7,797 nt of DNA from JAFGHJ01 sp964418485 (GTDB lineage Bacteria; Hydrothermota; UBA3072), in NCBI GenBank assembly GCA_964418485.1, contig CAYQMH010000083.1, forward strand, positions 1-7,797, written 5' to 3'. Position numbers and translations under genes: made by a program. This document shows, in pieces, positions 1-6,251 of this stretch (positions are counted from its first letter, which is position 1; each line of letters opens with the position of its first letter). The notes under the pieces are model-generated. The model was not told the origin of the DNA and ran no database searches. It saw only the letters and a program-made list of their open reading frames with translations.

Positions 1-1
1 T

Positions 2-55
2 CCGTCGTTTCCGGACAATGTTCGGGAATTTATTGAAGATTCCGGAATCATTTAA
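2..55 (+). CDS. C-terminal tail of a gene entering from the left edge (partial)
   Basis: An open frame begins at base 2 and ends with TAA at 53-55. It encodes 17 residues ending in PDNVREFIEDSGII. The mixed charged and hydrophobic composition looks like a real protein terminus, and the dispersed intergenic repeats start directly after the stop, as they do after other genes here. The family cannot be recognised from so short a piece. The third frame is also open for longer, but it reads through the repeat DNA, so I consider it spurious. The choice of frame is an inference. Confidence 0.4.
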   Translation, partial: PSFPDNVREFIEDSGII

Positions 56-65
56 AAATTATTCT

Positions 66-91
66 CACACGGAGACACAGAGAACACAGAG
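66..91 (+). repeat. Dispersed ACACAGAG-type repeat module
   Basis: This stretch contains ACACAGAGAACACAGAG. A close copy, ACACAGAGGACACAGAGA, lies at 1243-1260, and a diverged inverted relative lies at 6307-6330. The rest of the 56-167 gap holds only AT-rich sequence and a CA-rich run. Confidence 0.6.
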
Positions 92-167
92 CCCCACACA
101 CAACCCATTTTTTCACATGTAGTACTTACAATAATTGCAATTCCTTATTTTTCTAAAACCTAAATTA

Positions 168-196
168 TTGACAATTATGGCAACTCTAGTTATAAT
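168..196 (+). promoter_or_regulatory. Perfect consensus sigma-70-type promoter
   Basis: TTGACA at 168-173 and TATAAT at 191-196 are separated by exactly 17 bp. Both boxes match the consensus fully. Transcription should begin about 7-9 bases after the -10 box, near 203-205, only 3-5 bases before the ATG at 208. This implies a nearly leaderless mRNA, and no SD sequence precedes the ATG. A second TATAAT at 204-209 overlaps the start codon but has no matching -35 box. Confidence 0.75.
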
Positions 197-207
197 CCTG
201 ATGTATA

Positions 208-969
208 ATGAATAAGAAAAAAGAGCCCAAGACTGAAAAAAGTAAGCCGGAACCTACCAAGCTTGAAGACGATAGCCTAAAATTTCTGCTGGAAGAATTA
301 GAAACTCTGCGGTCTCTTCGGTCAAATATGAACTCTCTGGGAGAAAGCAGAGTCAATATATTGTTGGCGGTTTCCGGAGGACTTTTTGGATTGGCTCTCT
401 TCAAACTGTCATCAAATTCTCAGGAGGAGGTATCGTTCCTTATAAATGGTGTAGTTTTAATTGGGTTGCTCTTCTTGGGCCTAATAACCTTCGGGCGTAC
501 AATAGAAAGAGACATTAACATCAAAATCTACACGCGTGGCCTGAACCGAATTAGGAATTACTTCGCTAACCAGGATCCTCCCCTGAAGAAACATCTGATT
601 CTACCTATTTATGACGACCAACCGAAATTCAATACTTTAGGTTTGTCAAATAACTTCATTGGGCAATTTTTTAGTCTGGAAAGCATGGTAGTAATTATCA
701 ACAGCACCTTAGCAACTGTGGCTGTTTTAGCTCTTACAAAAAGAATCCCCGAGATGATTATCAACTGCATCTTAGCAACTGAGGATGTTTCAAATTTGAC
801 AAAAAAAATTCTCGAGAGTGTACAAATTGTCTCAATTGCTATAATTGCTATCCTAACCTTTCTTGTAGTCTGTTTCATCCAATACTTTTATATGTATATT
901 CGCTTCGAGAAGGTGGAACGAGATTATAAAAAGAAGATTGAATTTCCCTCATTTTTCCCTCATAAATAG
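208..969 (+). CDS. Four-helix integral membrane protein of unknown function
   Basis: I do not recognise a named family for this 253-residue protein. It begins with a very charged Lys/Glu-rich segment (residues 1-47). Hydrophobic segments follow at about 50-67, 76-96, 157-177 and 205-229, which would place both termini on the same side, probably cytoplasmic. The loop after the second helix (95-119) is rich in Arg and aromatic residues (FGRTIERD, then YTRGLNRIRNYF). It is followed by a Pro/Asp-rich stretch, and together these look like the conserved core. The C-terminus is again basic. The start at 208 is set by the promoter at 168-196, which leaves almost no leader; the next in-frame Met (residue 41) has no SD site. 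The gene stands alone, convergent with the SIR2 operon. A role in the nearby defence cluster, such as a membrane effector, is possible but rests only on proximity. Confidence 0.8.
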   Translation: MNKKKEPKTEKSKPEPTKLEDDSLKFLLEELETLRSLRSNMNSLGESRVNILLAVSGGLFGLALFKLSSNSQEEVSFLINGVVLIGLLFLGLITFGRTIERDINIKIYTRGLNRIRNYFANQDPPLKKHLILPIYDDQPKFNTLGLSNNFIGQFFSLESMVVIINSTLATVAVLALTKRIPEMIINCILATEDVSNLTKKILESVQIVSIAIIAILTFLVVCFIQYFYMYIRFEKVERDYKKKIEFPSFFPHK

Positions 970-977
970 TACTCAAT

Positions 978-995
978 AAATACGTATTTTATTCA
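978..995 (+). terminator. Possible weak terminator after the membrane gene
   Basis: A perfect 12-bp palindrome, AAATACGTATTT (978-989), begins eight bases after the stop codon and runs into TATTC. The stem is AT-rich and short with essentially no loop, so a terminator role is only a guess. Confidence 0.2.
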
Positions 996-1019
996 AATAT
1001 GTCAAGAAAAATAATTGAG

Positions 1020-1260
1020 CCACGAAGAACACCAAGACACGAAGCCACCCCACCCTCCAATAATAGGACGCAGATAAACGCAGATCTAAAAGGATTTTTT
1101 GTTACAATTCAACTATTAAACTATTCAACCATTCAATCGATTCGAAGAATCTATCAATTACCACGAAACACACGAAATACACTAAATTCTTTTTTTTGTT
1201 TTTGACACAAGACTCTCGACACACGACTCATGACTCAGTTGTACACAGAGGACACAGAGA
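1020..1260. repeat. Mosaic of dispersed repeat modules
   Basis: Several short repeat modules lie nearly end to end in this gene-free stretch. They are CACGAAG-type DNA (1020-1044), a GGACGCAGAT module ending in GGATTTTTTGTT (1062-1103), four 8-bp units of the CTATTCAA type (1105-1136), a second CACGAAA-type module (1161-1185), a CGACACACGACTCATGACTCA-like stretch ending near 1238, and an ACACAGAG module (1243-1260). Related copies occur elsewhere in the window in direct or inverted orientation. The 68-codon ORF that can be read here is an artefact of repeat DNA. Confidence 0.7.
1105..1136 (+). repeat. 8-bp tandem array (CTATTCAA type)
   Basis: Four imperfect 8-bp units lie in tandem: CAATTCAA, CTATTAAA, CTATTCAA and CCATTCAA. 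In rotated, reverse-complement form the unit matches 7 of 8 positions of the TAGTTGAG array at 7363-7406, so the two arrays are inverted relatives. Confidence 0.6.
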
Positions 1261-1358
1261 TTTTTTTGCTGTTTAATTTGACAAGTGTTGAGACTTGCCC
1301 CCAGAAACATACATTCAATCTTCGAATGATTCATTTTTTCTCTAATTTAACTTTATAA

Positions 1359-3116
1359 CTAAAGCCTTATTCCTAAACTTGATTTAATCTTCTGTAAAAA
1401 TTCAATATATTTTTCATTGTATTTTCTGAACTCCTCTATCGATCCATTAAAGAATCCTGCCTTTAAAAACTCCCAGTTCTCTCCCTTATCTTCCCCATCT
1501 TTTAAAAAATAACCAATACTTGAATTAGTATAATCATTATTACATCGCCAGATAAATCTACCATAAGGAGCCCAAACCGAGGGCTTATCTTCAATATTAG
1601 CTTCATTAAGCCACAAATATGTCAGTCCATAAATATATTCGAAAAGATTAAAGCTATACTCATATCTATTTTCACTTAACCCTATCTGATCAAATACATT
1701 TATTAGTGAATCAAAAATATAATCATTAGCGGGTGTATGATGTCTGGAATACTCTTCTTTAAAAAAATGTTCCACGAACCCATTAACTTCAGAACTAATA
1801 TAAATCTTTTCTATTAAAGGTTTTGTTTCTCGACCTTTTGTTCTTGTTTTCAATAAAATGGTTGCAAGACTTTTATATTTTTCTTTAATCACTGCAGAGA
1901 TACCCAAAACATATAATAAAAATAGTGCTGGGAAACAATCCGCACGATATATAGTACCCCCCCTATCATCAACTATAAATTCTTCCACTATTTTTTTTAG
2001 AAGATATTCATGCCTATTACTACCGAAATATCCAATTAAAGATGAACCTTTCTCTAGAAACTGCATTTTTCCTATACGATAATTAAGTTTTTGCCTTATA
2101 TTTCCCTCATTAGTAAGCCCAAAAAAGTTTTGCTTTAAGTTTAACAAAACCTTATTTATTTCTTCTGTTAACAGGCCTTCAAGCTTTATATCGTATTTTT
2201 CTTCAGGTAGATATTTCTTGATTTCCTCAAGTACAATAGTTTCTGATAATGGATGAGGTTTATTATATTCTTCCAAAGCTTCTATTTTATTTACAAAGCC
2301 ATCGAAAAATTCATCTGCATTTTCTATGTTAATCAAATCTGCTTGTAGAAATCTTATCAATTCTTTAGCTTCTTCTTTAGGCTCTTTTATATCAGCCCAA
2401 TACGTAGAATATCGCTTGTTCTTTCTTCTACAAAGAGCTTCTCTTAAAGCAATATCATACTCTGCAGACCATCCAGAGACTATCAAGCCGAAATCTTCAA
2501 AAACATTATTCAATAATTTATTTTTACTTCTTGAATATTTTGAAAGTTCTCCGGCGGTATTTTTCATTTCTCCATCCAAATAATCTCCATGTAGTTTAAC
2601 AATCGTTACACGATGCGCATAGGGAGTCATTCCTTTTATTTTACTGTTCATAGAGATTACCTGATAATCACTCACCCCTGATTCCTCAAAAGCTCTTTCT
2701 ATCAATCTATCAAAATTTGTAGTCAAAATCATTCTTATATAGCCTTCTTTAACTAACTTTGCAATCGCCTTATGAGTCCTAGTTGGCAACTTCTTTCCTT
2801 CTTTTAACTCATCTTCATTTGGTTCAAAATATTCTCTTAATATTCCCTTCCTTTCTTCTTCTGTTTTTGCAACTCTTGACAAAAGATTAGAATAAGATGG
2901 CTCTTCATTAAATTTCTCACGATACCACTTTTCGGGGTTTTTAATATTCTTTTCTCCCGAAATCACACTAATCTTTCCAATTAAATCAAGCATAGTTTCC
3001 CAGCCAGTCGGTATTCCTGCACTCCTTGAAATTCCCGATCCAACTAAAAGAGCATAAATTCCGGGATTAGAATATATTGAAAAAGCAAGCTGTATTATTT
3101 TATCTTCATTATTCAT
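1359..3116 (-). CDS. SIR2-domain protein, probable NAD+-consuming defence effector
   Basis: This 585-residue protein has an N-terminal SIR2 (sirtuin-like) fold. Visible motifs are the nucleotide-binding loop VGSGISRSAG (25-34), TTNFD (132-136, with the catalytic-type Asn134), KLHGD (174-178, with the catalytic-type His176) and SGWS (214-217). In phage-defence proteins such domains usually hydrolyse NAD+ rather than deacetylate proteins. That this one does so is inferred from its intact Asn and His and its setting. Residues from about 290 to 585 form a large C-terminal region with no motif I recognise, plausibly the sensor or oligomerisation part. I chose the ATG at 3116 over the upstream TTG at 3137 because GAGGG lies 7 bases before the ATG. 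The gene then overlaps the end of the AbiJ/HEPN-like gene by 8 bp (ATGAATAA), which points to translational coupling. Confidence 0.88.
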   Translation of the reverse strand: MNNEDKIIQLAFSIYSNPGIYALLVGSGISRSAGIPTGWETMLDLIGKISVISGEKNIKNPEKWYREKFNEEPSYSNLLSRVAKTEEERKGILREYFEPNEDELKEGKKLPTRTHKAIAKLVKEGYIRMILTTNFDRLIERAFEESGVSDYQVISMNSKIKGMTPYAHRVTIVKLHGDYLDGEMKNTAGELSKYSRSKNKLLNNVFEDFGLIVSGWSAEYDIALREALCRRKNKRYSTYWADIKEPKEEAKELIRFLQADLINIENADEFFDGFVNKIEALEEYNKPHPLSETIVLEEIKKYLPEEKYDIKLEGLLTEEINKVLLNLKQNFFGLTNEGNIRQKLNYRIGKMQFLEKGSSLIGYFGSNRHEYLLKKIVEEFIVDDRGGTIYRADCFPALFLLYVLGISAVIKEKYKSLATILLKTRTKGRETKPLIEKIYISSEVNGFVEHFFKEEYSRHHTPANDYIFDSLINVFDQIGLSENRYEYSFNLFEYIYGLTYLWLNEANIEDKPSVWAPYGRFIWRCNNDYTNSSIGYFLKDGEDKGENWEFLKAGFFNGSIEEFRKYNEKYIEFLQKIKSSLGIRL

Positions 3117-4065
3117 CCTTATTCCCTCTTTCTTCAATGTTCCCTTCTCCGTATTTAGAAACCACGTAGTTTATAAAGGCGGAAACTGTAACAATTATAT
3201 ATCTTGCTTCTGCTATCAGTGGTTTTAATTCCTCCTTTGTTGTACCATGTCTTATACCCTCGGCATCTGATGACCAAGCGTAAAGCTTAAGAAAGCCATC
3301 TTTAAGGGCTTTGTGAATCTCTAGCGCTTCAGCAAATTTTAAGAAAGTAGTTTTTTTTCCTTTAATAACAGAAACCAAAGAATCTAAAGCAGACATACAT
3401 TCTTTAATAGCATTCTGACAATCAGGGTGTTCCTTATCAGAAAAAAGTTCCAACGCCTTTTTCATATGTACCCTTACAGATGCAAATTTATCCAGGGATT
3501 TTAATGCTTTTTCAACTTCCATTACTTCTTCTTTATCTGTTAGAGGAGTAACTATACCATTAATAATTCTATAAGCCGATTTTTCTTCTTCAAGAACCTT
3601 ATTCAGCGCTAGATTTAACTCTATCAATATCTCTTCGCCAGAATAATATTTATTAAGAAAATCAATAAAATCAAAAGCCTCATTCCATTTCGCAGATTTA
3701 AACCAGTTTTCGATTTCCTGTTTCTTTTCCTTAACATTAACACACTTCTTCTCTTCTCTATAAATACTAACACCAGTGTAACCAACTGTATATAATTCGT
3801 TAAAATCTGGTGGAAAAAACCTATCATATAAACCATCTAGGAATTCCCATAAATAACCGGGTTCAGGCATATGCATTCCTAACCCTTGTGGCATATCATT
3901 ATAAAAATCCTGACAGAGAAGATTATTATTGGTGTGCTCAATAGCAGGTTCGAATATATACTCGTTTATTCTTTCCCACAATCTCTTCCTCGTTTTATCT
4001 GGTATTTCTTCCCAAACTATGGTTTTATCTATTTTTTTATACCCGTATCTTTCCGAAAATTGCAT
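3109..4065 (-). CDS. AbiJ-NTD4 / HEPN-like abortive-infection protein
   Basis: This 318-residue protein opens with FSERYGYKK (3-11), the hallmark start of AbiJ N-terminal domain 4 proteins. Its C-terminal third carries the helical domain found with them: ALELFSDKEHPD near 204-215, then a helix around 218-235, IHKALKDGFLKLYAW (250-264), GIRHG (270-274) and SAFINYV near 295-301. AbiJ-type domains belong to the HEPN superfamily, whose members often act as RNases in abortive infection. A canonical R-x4-6-H motif is not obvious here; Arg271 and His272 are adjacent. The start ATG agrees with the family's typical N-terminus. The best SD (GAGGAG) lies about 21 bases upstream, which is too far, so translation initiation may be weak. 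It is the first gene of a two-gene operon with the SIR2 gene. The AbiJ-NTD4 call is from memory of the family. Confidence 0.8.
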   Translation of the reverse strand: MQFSERYGYKKIDKTIVWEEIPDKTRKRLWERINEYIFEPAIEHTNNNLLCQDFYNDMPQGLGMHMPEPGYLWEFLDGLYDRFFPPDFNELYTVGYTGVSIYREEKKCVNVKEKKQEIENWFKSAKWNEAFDFIDFLNKYYSGEEILIELNLALNKVLEEEKSAYRIINGIVTPLTDKEEVMEVEKALKSLDKFASVRVHMKKALELFSDKEHPDCQNAIKECMSALDSLVSVIKGKKTTFLKFAEALEIHKALKDGFLKLYAWSSDAEGIRHGTTKEELKPLIAEARYIIVTVSAFINYVVSKYGEGNIEERGNKDE

Positions 4066-4127
4066 AACTACTTTTTTTCTTAATTACTCCTCTTTTATTA
4101 AAGTTGAACTATAAATATTACTTTCAT

Positions 4128-4156
4128 ATCCTACACTTATAGCCCTCTTAGGTCAA
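4128..4156 (-). promoter_or_regulatory. Probable promoter of the AbiJ/HEPN-SIR2 operon
   Basis: Read on the minus strand, TTGACC (4151-4156) and TAGGAT (4128-4133) are separated by 17 bp, with 5/6 and 4/6 consensus matches. The leader to the ATG at 4065 would be about 55 bases. The 9-bp sequence AACTATAAA (plus strand) occurs at 4107-4115 and 4155-4163; the second copy overlaps the -35 box. Confidence 0.45.
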
Positions 4157-4274
4157 CTATAAAACATCTTTTTTTTCGAGTTAACACAGCAAAAGCTATC
4201 CAAATGCATTATAAAAATAAAGAAAACGCCTACAATAGTCAAGGGATGTTTTTAGTCTTCCTTGCATACCACCA

Positions 4275-4303
4275 TTGACATTTAGTTGTTTTTTAGGTAT
4301 TTT
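4275..4303 (+). promoter_or_regulatory. Promoter of the second SIR2-HEPN operon
   Basis: TTGACA (4275-4280, perfect -35) is followed after 17 bp by TATTTT (4298-4303, 4/6 match to the -10 consensus). Transcription is expected from about 4310. This matters for the gene start: the TTG at 4275, the only canonical upstream start codon in frame, is part of the -35 box and would not be on the mRNA. Confidence 0.6.
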
Positions 4304-4315
4304 TCTACAACAAAG

Positions 4316-4323
4316 AAAAGGAG
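4316..4323 (+). promoter_or_regulatory. Strong ribosome binding site that points to an ATA start
   Basis: AAAAGGAG ends 8 bases before an in-frame ATA at 4332-4334, an ideal SD distance. No ATG, GTG or TTG lies in frame at a usable distance. Confidence 0.6.
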
Positions 4324-4331
4324 TATTACGT

Positions 4332-5249
4332 ATAAAAAACAAAAATACAAGCGTTTCTGAGATCAAAAGTATAATTGTAGAAAACATTAAAGATATCGCC
4401 TTTCTGGTAGGTAATGGTATAAACAGATATCCAAATAACCCTAGTACATTATCGTGGGATGAACTGTTAATAGAATTGTGGGATACAGTTTCTTCCAATA
4501 CCTTATCAGTCAGACCAGAAGGAATTTCTAATACTGAGTTTTATGATATTCTCGAGCTTGAAAACGCAAAAGAAAAAAACCTGCAGAAAGAGTTCTGCAA
4601 TTTCTTATCTAGTTGGCAACCGCTTAATCACCATTTAGTGATTACCGACAAAATTAAAGAATGGAAAGCCCCATTGTTAACAACCAATTTTGATAAAACA
4701 TTAAAAAAGTCTATTAACGATTGTTTACTATTAGAAACTACAGATGAGGGATTCACCGATTATTATCCTTGGTCAAAATATCACGGTGTCATTAAAATTG
4801 AAAAGCCAACTGAGGATTTTGGCATTTGGTATATTAATGGGATGCCTGAATATTCGCGTAGTATAAGACTAGGTTTAACGCACTATATGGGAAGTGTACA
4901 AAGAGCTAGAAAATTAATTCATGAAGAAGATGAAGGAAGTCTTTTCAGAGGCAAAAATCAATCAGAATGGAAAGGCCATAAAACTTGGCTTCACATAATA
5001 TTTAATAAATCCTTATTTGTTTTTGGTCTGCGTCTTGAAGAAAGCGAAGTGTTTTTAAGATGGTTGCTTATAGAAAGAGCAAAATATTTCAATGTTTACC
5101 CCGGAAGAAAATACAAAGGTTGGTATCTAATGTCGGATGAAGATTCCGACAATAATACAGAGGGGAAACGTCTTTTTCTTGAAGCAGTTGGTTTTAAACT
5201 TCTCAAAGTTCCAGACTATAAGAATATTTATGAAGATATCTGGGCATAG
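4332..5249 (+). CDS. Second, divergent SIR2-like protein (probable ATA start)
   Basis: From the proposed ATA start the protein has 305 residues. SIR2-like features are the nucleotide-binding loop FLVGNGINR (24-32), SWDELLIELW (41-50), APLLTTNFD (113-121, with Asn119) and a C-terminal strand with WLHIIF and FVFGLRLEESE near 219-239. Where the family usually has a catalytic His-Gly, this protein reads YING (167-170), so Asn169 replaces His; an HG pair at 151-152 is a less likely substitute. SIR2 domains of this kind in defence loci act as NADases or NAD+ binders; whether this one is active is uncertain. The frame extends upstream to a TTG at 4275, giving 324 residues, but that codon is the -35 box and lacks an SD. 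The gene is divergent from the AbiJ/HEPN-SIR2 operon and 44 bp upstream of a HEPN gene on the same strand. Confidence 0.82.
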   Translation: MKNKNTSVSEIKSIIVENIKDIAFLVGNGINRYPNNPSTLSWDELLIELWDTVSSNTLSVRPEGISNTEFYDILELENAKEKNLQKEFCNFLSSWQPLNHHLVITDKIKEWKAPLLTTNFDKTLKKSINDCLLLETTDEGFTDYYPWSKYHGVIKIEKPTEDFGIWYINGMPEYSRSIRLGLTHYMGSVQRARKLIHEEDEGSLFRGKNQSEWKGHKTWLHIIFNKSLFVFGLRLEESEVFLRWLLIERAKYFNVYPGRKYKGWYLMSDEDSDNNTEGKRLFLEAVGFKLLKVPDYKNIYEDIWA

Positions 5250-5267
5250 TGGGGCGATCAGATTTTC

Positions 5268-5283
5268 TTTGAAAATTTTCAAA
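5268..5283. promoter_or_regulatory. Perfect 16-bp palindrome between the SIR2 and HEPN genes
   Basis: TTTGAAAATTTTCAAA is a perfect palindrome in the 44-bp gap, ending 10 bases before the HEPN ATG, where an SD would normally sit. It could be an operator for a dimeric regulator or an RNA element that tunes HEPN translation. In such AT-rich DNA, chance is also possible. Confidence 0.4.
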
Positions 5284-5293
5284 AAAATAAATT

Positions 5294-6097
5294 ATGAATA
5301 ACATTAAAGTTTTCCTCGACATAGCGAAACAAGATCTAGAAGCTTCGAAAATTTTATATGAAAGAAAACTTTATCCCCAAGCAGTATTTTTTCTCCAACA
5401 GAGTATTGAGAAAGCAGTAAAATTTGCATTTTTCTCAGTTAGTTCTTTAACCCCCGAAGAATTTGGTATAAAAATAGGACATGATACTTCTATATTACCT
5501 ACGTTTATGTGTAATGAAATCGAGAAAGTAGTGGATTTATTTAAAAAAGCATCAAAGAAACTTCCCGAGTTAGAAGGGATCGATCTTTTTATTAAACTAT
5601 ACGAAAGAATCCTTATGATTGGAAGAGACAATAATCTCTCACCACAAACCCTTAAAGAACCATTAAAAAGATTTGATTTCACTATCGAAGAAATTAACGA
5701 CTTTATTAAAACCGCCCAAAATCTCAACAATTCTATCTTTCAAACAGATAAAGAAATGTTAGATAATATGCGTGAAGAATTTATAGAAGCGATCATAAAA
5801 TTGAATAAATCTATAAAAGATGAAAACTCTGACCAGATAACAAAAGAAGATATTGATGAAATAATTACTAAAGTATATAGATTGGTAATACCCTTTTTAA
5901 CATTATTTTTATTCTCTATTCTACTAAACCCTCATACTGTAAAATCCAGATATCCGACAGACCAGAATCCTTTAGAATATTATAGTTCTGATAATCCTTT
6001 AGTAACTAAACTCGACGAGATTGCAAATATCATTGCATCGTCAATATTTAATTTTGAAGAAATTTTAATATCTCTTGACTTATTAAAAGAAACATAA
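5294..6097 (+). CDS. HEPN-domain protein paired with the second SIR2 gene
   Basis: This 267-residue protein begins with a typical HEPN domain: AKQDLEASKILYERKLYPQA (11-30), FFLQQSIEKAVKFAF (32-46) and IGHDTSILPTF (61-71). The last third has a hydrophobic helix (about 196-212) followed by NPHTVKSRYP (212-221), matching the 'RYP' end seen in this HEPN family. Residues 75-190 are extra helical, highly charged sequence, so the protein is longer than a minimal HEPN toxin of about 130 residues. HEPN proteins are commonly RNases or nucleotide-binding partners in defence and toxin-antitoxin systems. No clear R-x4-6-H motif is visible, so RNase activity is unproven. The ATG at 5294 has no SD and is preceded by a 16-bp palindrome. 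It probably shares the mRNA of the upstream SIR2 gene. The hydrophobic helix may be part of the fold rather than a membrane segment. Confidence 0.82.
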   Translation: MNNIKVFLDIAKQDLEASKILYERKLYPQAVFFLQQSIEKAVKFAFFSVSSLTPEEFGIKIGHDTSILPTFMCNEIEKVVDLFKKASKKLPELEGIDLFIKLYERILMIGRDNNLSPQTLKEPLKRFDFTIEEINDFIKTAQNLNNSIFQTDKEMLDNMREEFIEAIIKLNKSIKDENSDQITKEDIDEIITKVYRLVIPFLTLFLFSILLNPHTVKSRYPTDQNPLEYYSSDNPLVTKLDEIANIIASSIFNFEEILISLDLLKET

Positions 6098-6121
6098 ACG
6101 CATATCTAGGGTCAAATATCG

Positions 6122-6135
6122 ACATTGTACAATGT
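6122..6135. repeat. Perfect 14-bp palindrome downstream of the HEPN gene
   Basis: ACATTGTACAATGT lies 24 bp after the HEPN stop codon. Its first half also belongs to a recurring GACATTGT module (6121-6128 and 7316-7323). There is no good U-tract, so it is not a convincing terminator. Confidence 0.4.
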
Positions 6136-6210
6136 TTAGTCAAAGCCAACAAACAAAAAATCTATTTAGATATTTTTGGGGTCAGGTCTTGTTTTTTGAA
6201 TTCTTCAACA

Positions 6211-6251
6211 AACAAAAAATCCGGTAAATCTGCGTCAATCCGCGTCCTATT
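6211..6251 (-). repeat. Inverted copy of the 42-bp GGACGCAGAT module
   Basis: On the minus strand this aligns over its whole length with 1062-1103. By eye roughly 85% of positions agree. Both begin AATAGGACGC and end GGATTTTTTGTT. The pair forms an inverted repeat bracketing the HEPN/SIR2 block. Confidence 0.65.

Noticed and set aside
186..404. 72-codon minus-strand ORF opposite the membrane gene
   Set aside because: It is a shadow of the well-supported plus-strand gene and also covers that gene's promoter.
609..878. 89-codon minus-strand ORF
   Set aside because: It is antisense within the membrane protein gene and has no start signals.
999..1205. 68-codon ORF on the plus strand
   Set aside because: It lies entirely in dispersed repeat modules, has no SD site and has a low-complexity translation.
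1020..1260. CRISPR-like array in the repeat-rich gap
   Set aside because: The repeats are of different types, imperfect and not evenly spaced, and no cas genes are present.
1280..1299. Possible terminator hairpin (GACAAGT ... ACTTGCC) for the SIR2 operon
   Set aside because: The stem has a mismatch and no U-tract follows on the minus strand.
4166..4274. Non-coding RNA in the divergent intergenic region
   Set aside because: There is no stable stem-loop or known RNA motif that I could identify; the stretch is plain AT-rich DNA.
4196..4498. 100-codon minus-strand ORF
   Set aside because: It spans the divergent promoter region and is antisense to the SIR2 gene; no family features are seen.
5371..5730. 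119-codon minus-strand ORF
   Set aside because: It is antisense to the HEPN gene, whose domain motifs are clear.
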